64,000 bases of DNA, from assembly GCF_001975665.1 (NCBI RefSeq), contig NZ_CP019419.1:186001-250000 (forward strand), in the 5' to 3' direction. The DNA comes from Polaribacter reichenbachii (GTDB lineage Bacteria > Bacteroidota > Bacteroidia > Flavobacteriales > Flavobacteriaceae). The position numbers and the translations under genes are program-made. Position 1 is the stretch's first letter, and every line of letters begins with the position of its first letter. Below are positions 9,049 through 17,297 of the stretch, piece by piece. The notes under the pieces were generated by a model. That model ran no database searches and had not been told where the DNA came from. It saw only the letters and a list, made by a program, of their open reading frames with translations.

Positions 9049-10320
9049 TTATTTACCTAAAAACTTAGGTTTAATTACTAACATTACCCAAGCCCAATTT
9101 TGAGTACCTGCAGCTGTAGCTTCTGTAATTCCTTTTAATTCATACATACCATCAGAAGCAAACATTTGAGAATATCCTGCTACTAATGCATAACCTTTAA
9201 ACTTCTTTTTATACACTATATCTAATTCTGTCCCTAAAGATTTTTCTCCACTTGCTAAAGCTTGTTCTCCACTAAAATTTAATGCTTTTACTAACAAGCT
9301 AGAACCTTTACCTAAATTAAAATTAGCACTTACATGAAAATCTACCAAACCAATTGAGTTTGCATGATTCCCCACATAAAAATAATCCATAAAACCATTA
9401 AATTTATGATTTGTACCATATAAAGGAAAGAATGCTCCTGTTTCACCTGCTGCACCATCATTACCACTTATAGACTCGAAACCTGCTCCTAATGTAACTT
9501 TATCTGATGCTTTAAGTGATGCATCTAAACTAAATAAATAAGCTCCTTTTACATCTAAAGCTCCTTGTCTTTTACCTGTTTGTAAAAAAGCATTAGCAGC
9601 TAAACCAAAACTACCAGATTTGTAATTTAAATGCGTACCAATAGTTTGTAAATTACTTACACCATCTGCTGCACTTGCTGCATCAAACTCTTGAAAACCA
9701 TTATTTAAAAGTAACAAACTACCAGTAAATTTTGTCCAACTTTGTTTCATATATAACATTTGCATTGTTTTGTATGAGAAAAAACCTGTTGTATTATAAG
9801 CAGTTCCTGATGAAATAAAACCTGTTGGATTAGAGTAGTCTTGATTAAAAGCAAACGCAAAATCTAACATAAATTTATCCTTTTTATATTTAATTAAAGC
9901 AGCATCATGATTTCTACCTTGTTGTGCCCAATCTAAACCGCCTAAAATTCTTTGATCATCGTAAGAAAGTACTTGACGACCAATTTTTGTTGTAGTATTT
10001 TCTCCTAATTTAAGAGAAGCCCAAGCTTGAAAGACTGCAAATGAATTATTAGCATCATAAGGTAAAATCTGTCTATTTTCTCCCCAAACCATAACATCTT
10101 GTAAGCTGATAAAAACATTGTAAGCATCAGTTTTAAAACCTGCATTTAATCTTGCTCTGGTCGAAATTCCAAAACCCGCATCTGCTGCATCTGAAATTAA
10201 ACTACCAAATCCGTTTCTGTATTCTGTACGTGGTCGAAATTCACCATCTAATGTAAATTGTGCATTTACGAATTGAAAACTCACTAACAATAAGGCTAAA
10301 ATTATGTATTGTTTTTTCAT
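9049..10320 (-). CDS. Alginate-export-type outer-membrane porin in the nitrate transport operon
   Basis: A 423-residue outer-membrane beta-barrel protein. It has a signal peptide (about 1-20, cleaved after FVNA) and then alternating amphipathic strands; the segment FTLDGEFRPRTEYRNGFG is typical of the alginate_exp family. The last residues end with a hydrophobic strand (WAWVMLVIKPKFLGK). The family is named for alginate export, but no alginate genes are nearby. The gene closes an operon of nitrate ABC transporter genes on the same strand, so a role as an outer-membrane nitrate/nitrite channel is the better inference. The gap to the upstream ATPase gene carries a tetranucleotide repeat. Confidence 0.8.
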   Translation of the reverse strand: MKKQYIILALLLVSFQFVNAQFTLDGEFRPRTEYRNGFGSLISDAADAGFGISTRARLNAGFKTDAYNVFISLQDVMVWGENRQILPYDANNSFAVFQAWASLKLGENTTTKIGRQVLSYDDQRILGGLDWAQQGRNHDAALIKYKKDKFMLDFAFAFNQDYSNPTGFISSGTAYNTTGFFSYKTMQMLYMKQSWTKFTGSLLLLNNGFQEFDAASAADGVSNLQTIGTHLNYKSGSFGLAANAFLQTGKRQGALDVKGAYLFSLDASLKASDKVTLGAGFESISGNDGAAGETGAFFPLYGTNHKFNGFMDYFYVGNHANSIGLVDFHVSANFNLGKGSSLLVKALNFSGEQALASGEKSLGTELDIVYKKKFKGYALVAGYSQMFASDGMYELKGITEATAAGTQNWAWVMLVIKPKFLGK

Positions 10321-10345
10321 TGTGTTTGTTTTAAAATTTAATTTA

Positions 10346-10369
10346 TTTGTTTGTTTGTTTGTTTGTTTG
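10346..10369 (-). repeat. Tetranucleotide microsatellite, (CAAA)6 on the coding strand
   Basis: Six perfect TTTG units on the plus strand (CAAA on the transcribed minus-strand message), followed by one imperfect unit. It fills much of the 53-nt gap between the second ATPase stop (10374) and the porin start (10320). It is non-coding there. Tetranucleotide tracts of this kind can change copy number by slippage. Confidence 0.9.
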
Positions 10370-10373
10370 TTGT

Positions 10374-11204
10374 TTAGTGTTCTAGAAAGTCTATTAAATG
10401 CTTCCTGTATTTGTAATAATCTTGGTGTTCTAAAACTGATTTTCTTGTTCTTGGTCTTTTAAAATCGATATCTAAAATATCTCCAATTTTTGCTCTTGGG
10501 CCACTTGTCATCATTACAACTCTATCTGCTAAAAAGATTGCTTCATCAACATCATGAGTAATCATAACAGCTGTAATTTTTTCTTTGTTCCAAATTTCGA
10601 TTAAGATGTCTTGCAACTCTCCTCTTGTTAAAGAATCTAGCATACCAAAAGGTTCATCTAGCAATAATACTTTCGGTTTTATAGCAAATGCTCTTGCAAT
10701 ACCAACTCTTTGTTGCATTCCTTGCGATAATTCACTTGCTTTTTTATGAAATGCATCTTCTAAACCTACTTTTTGCAAATAATATTTAGCAATATCATTT
10801 CTTTGTTTTTTTGTTGCGTGAGGAAAAACTTGATTTACCCCAAGTAATACATTTTGTAAGGAAGTCATCCATGGCATTAAACTTGGCGATTGAAAAATTA
10901 CACCTCTATCTGGACCTGGACCTTTAATATGTTTACCAAGTACCGCAATGTTACCTCCAGAAATTGGGTTTAAACCTGCAATCATAGAAAGCATTGTTGT
11001 TTTTCCACAACCAGAATGCCCAATGATAGTTACAAATTCTTCTTTTCGAATTTGCAAGTTTAAATTTTCTAATACTACATAATCTCCTTTTGGAGTTGGG
11101 TAAACTTTCTTTAAATCATTGAGATCTAACATTACATCATTAGATGGAAATTTTCCGTTTTCTAAAACATTTTTTGTGATGGTATTTTCAGTAATTATGC
11201 TCAT
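10374..11204 (-). CDS. Nitrate/nitrite ABC transporter, ATP-binding protein (second ATPase, NrtD-like)
   Basis: A 276-residue ABC ATPase of the nitrate/sulfonate/taurine class. Walker A GHSGCGKTT spans 62-70, the signature LSQGMQQRVG has Q in place of the usual second G, and Walker B LLLDEPFG is followed by the D-loop and then MITHDVDEAIFLADRVV. The first 25 residues are a non-conserved extension. It lies 8 nt after the other ATPase gene, and the two probably form a heterodimer, as NrtC/NrtD do. Unlike cyanobacterial NrtC it has no extra substrate-binding domain. Confidence 0.88.
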   Translation of the reverse strand: MSIITENTITKNVLENGKFPSNDVMLDLNDLKKVYPTPKGDYVVLENLNLQIRKEEFVTIIGHSGCGKTTMLSMIAGLNPISGGNIAVLGKHIKGPGPDRGVIFQSPSLMPWMTSLQNVLLGVNQVFPHATKKQRNDIAKYYLQKVGLEDAFHKKASELSQGMQQRVGIARAFAIKPKVLLLDEPFGMLDSLTRGELQDILIEIWNKEKITAVMITHDVDEAIFLADRVVMMTSGPRAKIGDILDIDFKRPRTRKSVLEHQDYYKYRKHLIDFLEH

Positions 11205-11212
11205 AATTTTTC

Positions 11213-12061
11213 CTATCTAAATTGATTAACAAAATCTTTTGGTGCTACATCTGGTAATATAAATTCTTCTTTCGCTTCAGATTTACGTTCGTTTCCTATA
11301 TCCATCAAATATTCAATAATTGCGTTTCTAGTTTTCTTAAAACTTTCGCTATCATTCATTTCTGTTTTATCTCTAGGTCTCTCTAAATCGATTTTAAATT
11401 CAGGTCCTAAAGTTGCATTTGGCCCAGGTCTTAAAGGAATAATTCTATCTGCCATATAAATGCCCTCATCAACATCATTGGTAATTAATAAAGCTGTTCT
11501 TTTATCTTTTCCCCAAATATTTAAGATTTGATCTTGTAAATTACCACGAGTTAAAGCATCTAAAGCTCCAAGAGGTTCATCCATAATAATCATATCTGGT
11601 TTCATAGATAAAGCTCTAGCAACAGCAACTCTTTGACGCATTCCTCCAGATAATTCTTTTGGAAGTTTATTAATAGCAGGTGTTAAACTAACCATATCTA
11701 TGTAGTGTGCAGCTTTACGTTTCCAGACCGCTTTTTCTCTTTTAGGGAAAGCTTCTTTTACTGCCATCAAAACATTTTGTTCTACAGTTAACCAAGGTAA
11801 TAATGAATAGTTTTGAAAAATTACACCACGTTCATGACTTGTACCAGAAACAGGTTCTCCTTTAAATAAAACCTCTCCACTTGTTGGTTTTATTAATCCG
11901 TTTATTAAGTTTACTAAAGTTGTTTTTCCACTACCAGTAAAACCAACTATAGCAACAAATTCTCCTTCTTCTATTTTTAAGTTGATGTTAGACAATACTT
12001 CTGTCTCATTATCTCCTTGACCATAGGTTTTGCAAATATTATTTAACTCTAAATATGCCAT
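11213..12061 (-). CDS. Nitrate/nitrite ABC transporter, ATP-binding protein (first ATPase)
   Basis: A 282-residue ABC ATPase. Walker A GFTGSGKTT is at 40-48, the signature is LSGGMRQRVAVARAL, and Walker B is MIIMDEPLGALDALT. The switch-like histidine position reads LLITNDVDEG, an N where most ATPases have H, so this subunit may be a degenerate partner; the other ATPase has ITHD at the same place. That pairing suggests an asymmetric heterodimer with one full catalytic site. It is separated from the permease gene by a repeat element. Confidence 0.87.
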   Translation of the reverse strand: MAYLELNNICKTYGQGDNETEVLSNINLKIEEGEFVAIVGFTGSGKTTLVNLINGLIKPTSGEVLFKGEPVSGTSHERGVIFQNYSLLPWLTVEQNVLMAVKEAFPKREKAVWKRKAAHYIDMVSLTPAINKLPKELSGGMRQRVAVARALSMKPDMIIMDEPLGALDALTRGNLQDQILNIWGKDKRTALLITNDVDEGIYMADRIIPLRPGPNATLGPEFKIDLERPRDKTEMNDSESFKKTRNAIIEYLMDIGNERKSEAKEEFILPDVAPKDFVNQFR

Positions 12062-12074
12062 CTTTTTATTTTAT

Positions 12075-12166
12075 TTGGGCGTTACCTAAAAAGGTCGGGC
12101 TTTCCACTATATCTTTTTTATTAAAAAAAATAAAAAAGGATGCCGTTTCAATCCCTAACACAGGTA
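12075..12166 (+). repeat. REP-like intergenic element, copy A
   Basis: Begins GGGCGTTACC and ends near CCCTAACACAGG, with near-complementary ends (GCGTTA / TAACAC) and an internal hairpin of T-rich and A-rich arms around 12110-12140. I recognise this as a common dispersed Flavobacteriia intergenic element; that is from memory. A diverged copy lies in the opposite orientation at 27361-27445. It fills the gap between the permease and first ATPase genes. Confidence 0.7.
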
Positions 12167-12177
12167 TCAACTCTTAT

Positions 12178-13284
12178 TTATATTGCATCCGTTTTATCAA
12201 AAGACACCCAGTTCTGTATGGTTAACATTAATCGATCTAATAAGAAACCAATAATACCAATCACAAACATTGCTACAATAATTTTTGCATTAGAATCGTT
12301 AGCTCCATTCTGGAATTCCTCCCAAACAAACAATCCTAAACCAGGACTTTGAGCCAAAAGTTCAATGGCAATTAAAACCATCCAAGCTACTGATAATGTA
12401 ATTTTTAAACCTGTAAATATTAATGGTAAAGATGATGGTAATACTACTTTAAATATCTTTTGAAAAGTTCCTAATTTTAAAACTTTTGCCACGTTTATGT
12501 AATCTTTATCTACAGAAGAAACTCCCATTGCTGTATTTACCAATGTTGCCCACATAGAACATAAACCCACACTTATAAATGAAATGGTAAATGAACTATC
12601 ATCTGCAGAGCCTATTAATAATGTTTTTACAATCATAAAAACCAATAAATACCAAACTACAGGAGATACTGGTTTAAATATTTGTATAAACCAATTGAAA
12701 GCACTTTTTAAAGTTGGACTTAATCCGATAAAAATACCAAGAGGAACCGCAATAAATAATGCCAATAAAAAGCCTGCAAATACCGTTTGTAAACTTCTAA
12801 AGATTTGATCTACAAAAGAGGGTCTACCAGTATAAACAATAGCATCTTTACCATCTGCAATTCTTTTAGCATTTAAAGTCGCTGTTTTTTCTGCAAATGC
12901 AGCTTTGTCTGCACTAATTATATTGTGATCTCTTAATAAAGATTGAAAAGAATCCCAAACCTGACTTGGAGATGGCAATGTATTTGGCTGACAACTAGAT
13001 TCGCCAGAAGCAATACAAGCTGTTAAAGCATCTGCTGCAACTTGACCTTGATCTTGTAAAGCTTTTTCAATTTTATATTCTGCCTCTATATTATATAAAG
13101 ATTTTGCGCCTAAATGCCATAAAAGAAAGAACAATAAAATGGAAGCAAGTGGAACAATAAACTTGCGTAGTAAATTTTTAAAGTCTTCTTTCTCTAGCTT
13201 TCCAGTAAATAGATCTTTTAATGTTGTAAAAAAACCTAGTCCTATAAAATTAGATACTTTTCCTAATGTTAAACTTGCTTTCAT
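12178..13284 (-). CDS. nrtB: Nitrate/nitrite ABC transporter permease
   Basis: A 368-residue permease of the NrtB/SsuC type. The start is set at ATG 13284 (MKASLTLGK); an upstream in-frame start at 13350 would run through a palindromic repeat and add residues that look unlike protein. One membrane helix (about 40-57) is followed by a long non-membrane insert (about 60-165) and then five or six helices carrying the BPD_transp_1 domain, with the ATPase-contact EAA-like region near VAKVLKLGTFQKIFKVVLPSSLPLIF. The large N-terminal insert is longer than in cyanobacterial NrtB. It follows the substrate-binding protein gene across a repeat-filled gap. Confidence 0.88.
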   Translation of the reverse strand: MKASLTLGKVSNFIGLGFFTTLKDLFTGKLEKEDFKNLLRKFIVPLASILLFFLLWHLGAKSLYNIEAEYKIEKALQDQGQVAADALTACIASGESSCQPNTLPSPSQVWDSFQSLLRDHNIISADKAAFAEKTATLNAKRIADGKDAIVYTGRPSFVDQIFRSLQTVFAGFLLALFIAVPLGIFIGLSPTLKSAFNWFIQIFKPVSPVVWYLLVFMIVKTLLIGSADDSSFTISFISVGLCSMWATLVNTAMGVSSVDKDYINVAKVLKLGTFQKIFKVVLPSSLPLIFTGLKITLSVAWMVLIAIELLAQSPGLGLFVWEEFQNGANDSNAKIIVAMFVIGIIGFLLDRLMLTIQNWVSFDKTDAI

Positions 13285-13301
13285 AATATTTAGATTTATA
13301 A

Positions 13302-13402
13302 GTTCTCGATACAATTTCTCATTCTTCGAAATCACTCGAACTGACACCAAAAATTGTCACATCGAGTGATTCTGATTTTTCATCAGAATCGTATCGAGAT
13401 GT
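13302..13402. repeat. Palindromic REP-like element between nrtA and nrtB
   Basis: Nested inverted repeats: TCTCGATAC (13304-13312) with GTATCGAGA (13391-13399), and ATCACTCGA (13331-13339) with TCGAGTGAT (13362-13370). There is also a separate perfect 9-bp hairpin, GATTCTGAT (13368-13376) with ATCAGAATC (13382-13390). It occupies almost the whole nrtA-nrtB gap. The layout recalls the REP between malE and malF, which favours the upstream binding-protein message. Confidence 0.85.
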
Positions 13403-13406
13403 TATT

Positions 13407-14792
13407 TTACTTTTTGTCTTTATTACCTATCAAAAAACTGTTGATATATCCTATAGGATCTTTTGCATCGTAAGTAGTACCATCAATAAAATCTGCTGTT
13501 GCTGGTTTGTAACCATCTGTTGCAGGAATATCTGTTGCAGGAATATTACCTTCTTCTACTAAAAGTGCTGCTGCTTTTTTCCAAATATCTGGTCTATATA
13601 TATCTTTGATTGTTGATGAATACCAATCTGCAGTTTTAGCTTCTGGTATTTGTCCCCATCTTCTCATTTGAGTTAAGAACCAGATTCCATCAGAATAGAA
13701 AGGATAAGTTGCATTGTATTTATAGAAAACATTAAAATCTTCCATTTCTCTTTTATCACCTTTTTCAAATTCGAAAGTACCTGTCATTGAGTTTGCTAAA
13801 ACCTCTACTGGAGCTCCAACATACTGACTCATAGACAAAATTTGCACAGCTTCTTTTCTGTTTTCTGGTTTGTCTAACCATTTACCTGCTCTAATTAATG
13901 CTTTTGTAACTGCAACCGCTGTATTTGGGTTTTCTTCGATAAACTTCTCTGTCATTACAAATACTTTTTCAGGATTGTTTTTCCAGATGTCGTAGTTTGT
14001 AACTACAGGCACTCCAATTCCTTTAAAAACAGCTTGTTGATTCCAAGGTTCACCAACACAATACCCAAAAATAGTACCTGCTTCTAAAGTTGCTGGCATT
14101 TGTGGTGGTGGAGTTACAGATAATAAAACCTCAGCATCAATTTGACCTTGTACATTTTCTTTGGTGTACATACCTGGGTGAATCCCTGCTGCTGCTAACC
14201 AATATCTAATTTCGTAATTGTGAGTAGAAACCGGAAAAACCATTCCCATTTTAAAGGCTTTACCAGAATTTTTATATTCTGTAATTACTGGTTTTAAAGC
14301 GTCTGCTTTTATAGGATGAATTGGTTTTCCATCTCCATCAGTTGGTACATTTGGTTTCATTTTAGACCAAACATCGTTAGAAACTGTAATTCCATTTCCG
14401 TTTAAATCCATAGAAAAAGGAGTTACTAATTTTGCTTGACGACCAAAACCTGCACCAGCAGCAATTGGCTGACCTGCTAACATATGAGAACCATCTAATT
14501 GACCATCTATAACTCTATCTAAAACATTTTTCCAGTTTGATTGTGCTTCTACAGAAACAAATAAACCTTCGTCTTCGAAAAACCCTTTTTCTTTAGCAAT
14601 TGCTAAAGGTGCCATATCTGTTAATTTGATAAAACCAAAAGTTAATTGTGGTTTTTCTATATCTAATTGTTTCGTTTTTGATGTTGTTACAACTTCTGTT
14701 GTTGTTTCTTTCTTTGTTCCTTTTCCACCACAAGCAAATAATAACATTGCTATTGGTAAAATGTAAATTGTTTTTTTGAATAGAGCTTTCAT
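13407..14792 (-). CDS. nrtA: Nitrate/nitrite-binding lipoprotein of the ABC transporter (CmpA/NrtA family)
   Basis: A 461-residue solute-binding protein. The lipoprotein signal has lipobox LFAC with Cys21. The mature part begins with a low-complexity linker ([14 protein letters not shown]) and then a CmpA/NrtA fold, with [36 protein letters not shown], and [12 protein letters not shown] in the ligand-binding region. It captures nitrate or nitrite in the periplasm for the permease. It is the first gene of the unit nrtA - nrtB - two ATPases - porin; a 16-bp dyad lies 22 nt before its ATG. Bicarbonate (CmpA) is the main alternative ligand, but the nitrate reductase neighbours favour nitrate. Confidence 0.9.
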   Translation of the reverse strand: MKALFKKTIYILPIAMLLFACGGKGTKKETTTEVVTTSKTKQLDIEKPQLTFGFIKLTDMAPLAIAKEKGFFEDEGLFVSVEAQSNWKNVLDRVIDGQLDGSHMLAGQPIAAGAGFGRQAKLVTPFSMDLNGNGITVSNDVWSKMKPNVPTDGDGKPIHPIKADALKPVITEYKNSGKAFKMGMVFPVSTHNYEIRYWLAAAGIHPGMYTKENVQGQIDAEVLLSVTPPPQMPATLEAGTIFGYCVGEPWNQQAVFKGIGVPVVTNYDIWKNNPEKVFVMTEKFIEENPNTAVAVTKALIRAGKWLDKPENRKEAVQILSMSQYVGAPVEVLANSMTGTFEFEKGDKREMEDFNVFYKYNATYPFYSDGIWFLTQMRRWGQIPEAKTADWYSSTIKDIYRPDIWKKAAALLVEEGNIPATDIPATDGYKPATADFIDGTTYDAKDPIGYINSFLIGNKDKK

Positions 14793-14814
14793 TGTTTTGT
14801 AAGTTTTATTAATC

Positions 14815-14830
14815 TACGTATTAATACTTA
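14815..14830 (-). promoter_or_regulatory. 16-bp dyad of the nitrate region, nrtA site
   Basis: Minus strand TAAGTA-TTAA-TACGTA, 11 of 12 arm positions matching TAAGTA-N4-TACTTA. It ends 22 nt before the nrtA ATG. The same dyad occurs before the NarL-type regulator, the MFS transporter and nirB. The 298-bp gap 14793-15090 also holds the terminator of the Fnr-like gene and is otherwise unremarkable. Confidence 0.7.
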
Positions 14831-15024
14831 TTTTTTTAACAAATATATACCTAGTTATTATTTAAACTTATGGTATTACACATACAAAAAGCTCTTTTTA
14901 AAACATATTAAAACCTATCAAAAAACATACTTTTAAAATAAAATACTATCAATCATTGTTTTAACTAGAACACAAATACTAAGTAAAAAATTAGATATAC
15001 TTATTTTTCATAAAAAACAACTAC

Positions 15025-15060
15025 GTAAAAAAGTCTTTCAATTAAAAAAAGAAAGACTTT
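15025..15060 (-). terminator. Terminator after the Fnr-like regulator gene
   Basis: A 10-bp stem, AAAGTCTTTC (15030-15039) with GAAAGACTTT (15051-15060), and an A-rich loop. On the minus strand it ends in a T run. It is 31 nt beyond the regulator stop, closing the nasC - rubredoxin protein - regulator unit. Confidence 0.85.
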
Positions 15061-15090
15061 ATGGTTCAAATAAAAAAAGGGAAACTAATA

Positions 15091-15843
15091 TTATGAATCT
15101 AAATAGTAATTATGCTCGCTGATTTCGTTTTTAAGTGCTTGAAGATTTGTAATACCAATTTTTTTGCCTTTACCAATAATTAAACCTTCTTTTTTTAATA
15201 AAGAAAAAACCCTAATTACCTGCTCTTCTGTTGTACCTGCATAATCTGCATATTCTTTTCTACTTAATGGTAAGTTTAAAAAACCTCTTAAATCGCCAAA
15301 TTTTCTGTTGATGTACAATAAAGTATCTATAACACGTTCACGAACCGTCATTTGAGAAATGGACTTTACTTTAGATTCACTTCTATTGAGTTCGTTAGCG
15401 TAAAACAACATCATATCATAAGCGAACTTAGGGTTTTTTAATAAAGCTTCTTGCAAATCTGCTTTAGAAAAATAACACAAAATAGTGTCTTGCAAAGCAA
15501 TTGCACCAATAGAATAATATTCTTCAGTACCAAAACCTCTGTGACCTATTATTTCGCCTTCTTTTGCAAAACGAACAATTTGCTCACGACCATTAATACC
15601 TGTTCTAAATACTTTTACAGTACCTTTTAAAATAAAAAATAAGCCATTTACAGGAGCACCTTCAATAATAAATTGTTGCCCTTTTTTACATCTGAGCGAT
15701 TTTTTATTATCAACAAAAGAAGGATTAATTAAGTTATCTATATTTTTCTTAATCAAACAATTGGCATTAGCACAAGACATACAAGAAAAATCATTTATTA
15801 CTTTTCTTGTGCTTTTTAACGCTATGTTTTGATTTAATGTCAA
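15091..15843 (-). CDS. Crp/Fnr-family transcriptional regulator with Fnr-like cysteines
   Basis: A 250-residue regulator: cyclic-nucleotide-binding-like domain (about 45-135), dimer helix (about 138-165) and winged-helix DNA-binding domain (about 168-232). The N-terminus has C21-x2-C24-x4-C29, and C123 sits in DTILCYFSKADL, which aligns with the fourth Fe-S ligand of E. coli FNR (C122). C52 is an extra cysteine. The recognition helix reads TTEEQVIRVFS, with E207 and R211 at the FNR E209 and R213 positions and I210 replacing S212. It may therefore bind a [4Fe-4S] cluster and a changed half-site. It ends a unit with nasC and the rubredoxin protein, starting 20 nt after the latter, and is the natural candidate to bind the 16-bp dyad. 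Confidence 0.85.
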   Translation of the reverse strand: MTLNQNIALKSTRKVINDFSCMSCANANCLIKKNIDNLINPSFVDNKKSLRCKKGQQFIIEGAPVNGLFFILKGTVKVFRTGINGREQIVRFAKEGEIIGHRGFGTEEYYSIGAIALQDTILCYFSKADLQEALLKNPKFAYDMMLFYANELNRSESKVKSISQMTVRERVIDTLLYINRKFGDLRGFLNLPLSRKEYADYAGTTEEQVIRVFSLLKKEGLIIGKGKKIGITNLQALKNEISEHNYYLDS

Positions 15844-15863
15844 AGTATTTCTAATTTCTATAT

Positions 15864-17297
15864 TTATTTTACCAATACTACTTTTTCAAAATTACTTTTA
15901 GGAGCTTCGCAAAGAGGGCACTCGTAATTTTCTGGAAGCTCTGTAAATAAGGTTTCTGCTGCTATATTTTGAGTTATATCTCCATATGCTTCATCATAAA
16001 TGGTGAAACAATCTTGACACTGATATACTTCTAATTCAATCTGTTCTTTTTTTACTTCTGTATCTTTTTCATCTTCTTTTTCACTACCTAAATCATCAAA
16101 ATACAACTGACTTAACTCCATTAACAAACCTGGTAATTCTACTTTATCTACATCTTGAACGTGCATAATATATTGTCTTGTATTCGGATCAAAGTCTTTG
16201 GCATACAACAAATTATAAGTATCTCTTGTTAGAAAATTACCAATCATTTCTGGTTGTTTGTTTTTCTGAACTACTATAGATGTAAAATAATATGAAGCTT
16301 TGCTGTAATTTGTAATCGCAAAAGTTAAACCATAAGTACTAATATCATTTTGATCGAAATTAGCCACTAAGTATTTTTTTAGGTTTAAAGCCTCTTTATT
16401 TGCCACTGGTAAATGCCAATTTAACTCTAACATTGAGTGACGCACATTGATACCTCTTTTACCCAAAAATTTTTCCCAAATTAATTTAGATTCTCTAGGA
16501 ATTCCTTTTACAATAAAAGATTTCCAAGGAGTAATAGAAATTTTACCAATCTTATTTTCTGAACATAATTCGCACATTTCCTTTAGAAAAGAAATATCGT
16601 ATTTGTTGTTCCTCCAATACAAGCCCAACCAATATTTATCAGATCCTATTTTATTCATCCCTTCAAAATATGGAAAAGGGTAAAAAGGAACCTCTAAAGG
16701 TTTATCTACAGTTCTATTATTTGCATCTAAAGCATCGTTTACTAATTCAAAAATAGTTTCAATAGTTTCTGGTTCTTCTTTTAAAATATGTTCTATTGTG
16801 GTTTCTATTTTATCTAAATCCCAAGTATAAATTAAAGCAGGATACATTTTTATTTCATCCCAACCAGGAAGTCTGATGTACAAATACCAATAATCTTCGT
16901 GCTCTGAAGCAATAAAATTAATATGCCCTGTAAATAAAGGTACTAAACGTTGTTTTGGGTCTGTAATATTAATTTTTAAGGTTGATTTTGATCGGAATTG
17001 TTCTAAAATATACAAATATCGATCTCCTGTTAACCAAGAAGTACTTGGAAAAATATCTGCACAAACATAAGAAGACACAATATTCTCTATACCAACCTCA
17101 TCTGCTTCTACCACTCGCAATTTATCAAATTGAGATAAATCTTCTTTTTTAACTTTTTTAGGCAATAAAATATCTTGTCTAGAACCAAAAGAAATAGTTT
17201 TTTGACCTAAGCTTTCTACAGATTCGCAAATGTATTTTAGTTCTCCGGGAGATAGAACACCACCTTTTACAATAACTCGATTCAATTGCTTTCTCAT
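15864..17297 (-). CDS. Degenerate nitrite/sulfite-reductase-like protein with C-terminal rubredoxin domain
   Basis: A 477-residue cytoplasmic protein. Residues 10-46 resemble the ferredoxin-like half domain of siroheme reductases (LSPGELKYICESV, then SFGSRQDILLP). About 70-150 resembles the following core domain, and 236-290 resembles the second half domain (ISITPWKSFIVKGI). The siroheme/[4Fe-4S] motif C-x5-C ... C-x3-C is absent: the only cysteines before residue 425 are C24, C79, C242 and C245. The last 55 residues are a rubredoxin with C427, C430, C460 and C463 (YDEAYGD, ENYECPLCEAPKSNFEKV). It overlaps nasC by 4 nt (ATGA). It probably carries electrons for nitrate or nitrite reduction; catalysis as a siroheme enzyme is unlikely. 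Confidence 0.8.
   Translation of the reverse strand: MRKQLNRVIVKGGVLSPGELKYICESVESLGQKTISFGSRQDILLPKKVKKEDLSQFDKLRVVEADEVGIENIVSSYVCADIFPSTSWLTGDRYLYILEQFRSKSTLKINITDPKQRLVPLFTGHINFIASEHEDYWYLYIRLPGWDEIKMYPALIYTWDLDKIETTIEHILKEEPETIETIFELVNDALDANNRTVDKPLEVPFYPFPYFEGMNKIGSDKYWLGLYWRNNKYDISFLKEMCELCSENKIGKISITPWKSFIVKGIPRESKLIWEKFLGKRGINVRHSMLELNWHLPVANKEALNLKKYLVANFDQNDISTYGLTFAITNYSKASYYFTSIVVQKNKQPEMIGNFLTRDTYNLLYAKDFDPNTRQYIMHVQDVDKVELPGLLMELSQLYFDDLGSEKEDEKDTEVKKEQIELEVYQCQDCFTIYDEAYGDITQNIAAETLFTELPENYECPLCEAPKSNFEKVVLVK

Noticed and set aside
13285..13350. N-terminal extension of the permease up to 13350
   Set aside because: It would translate a palindromic intergenic repeat; the start at 13284 gives the expected protein.
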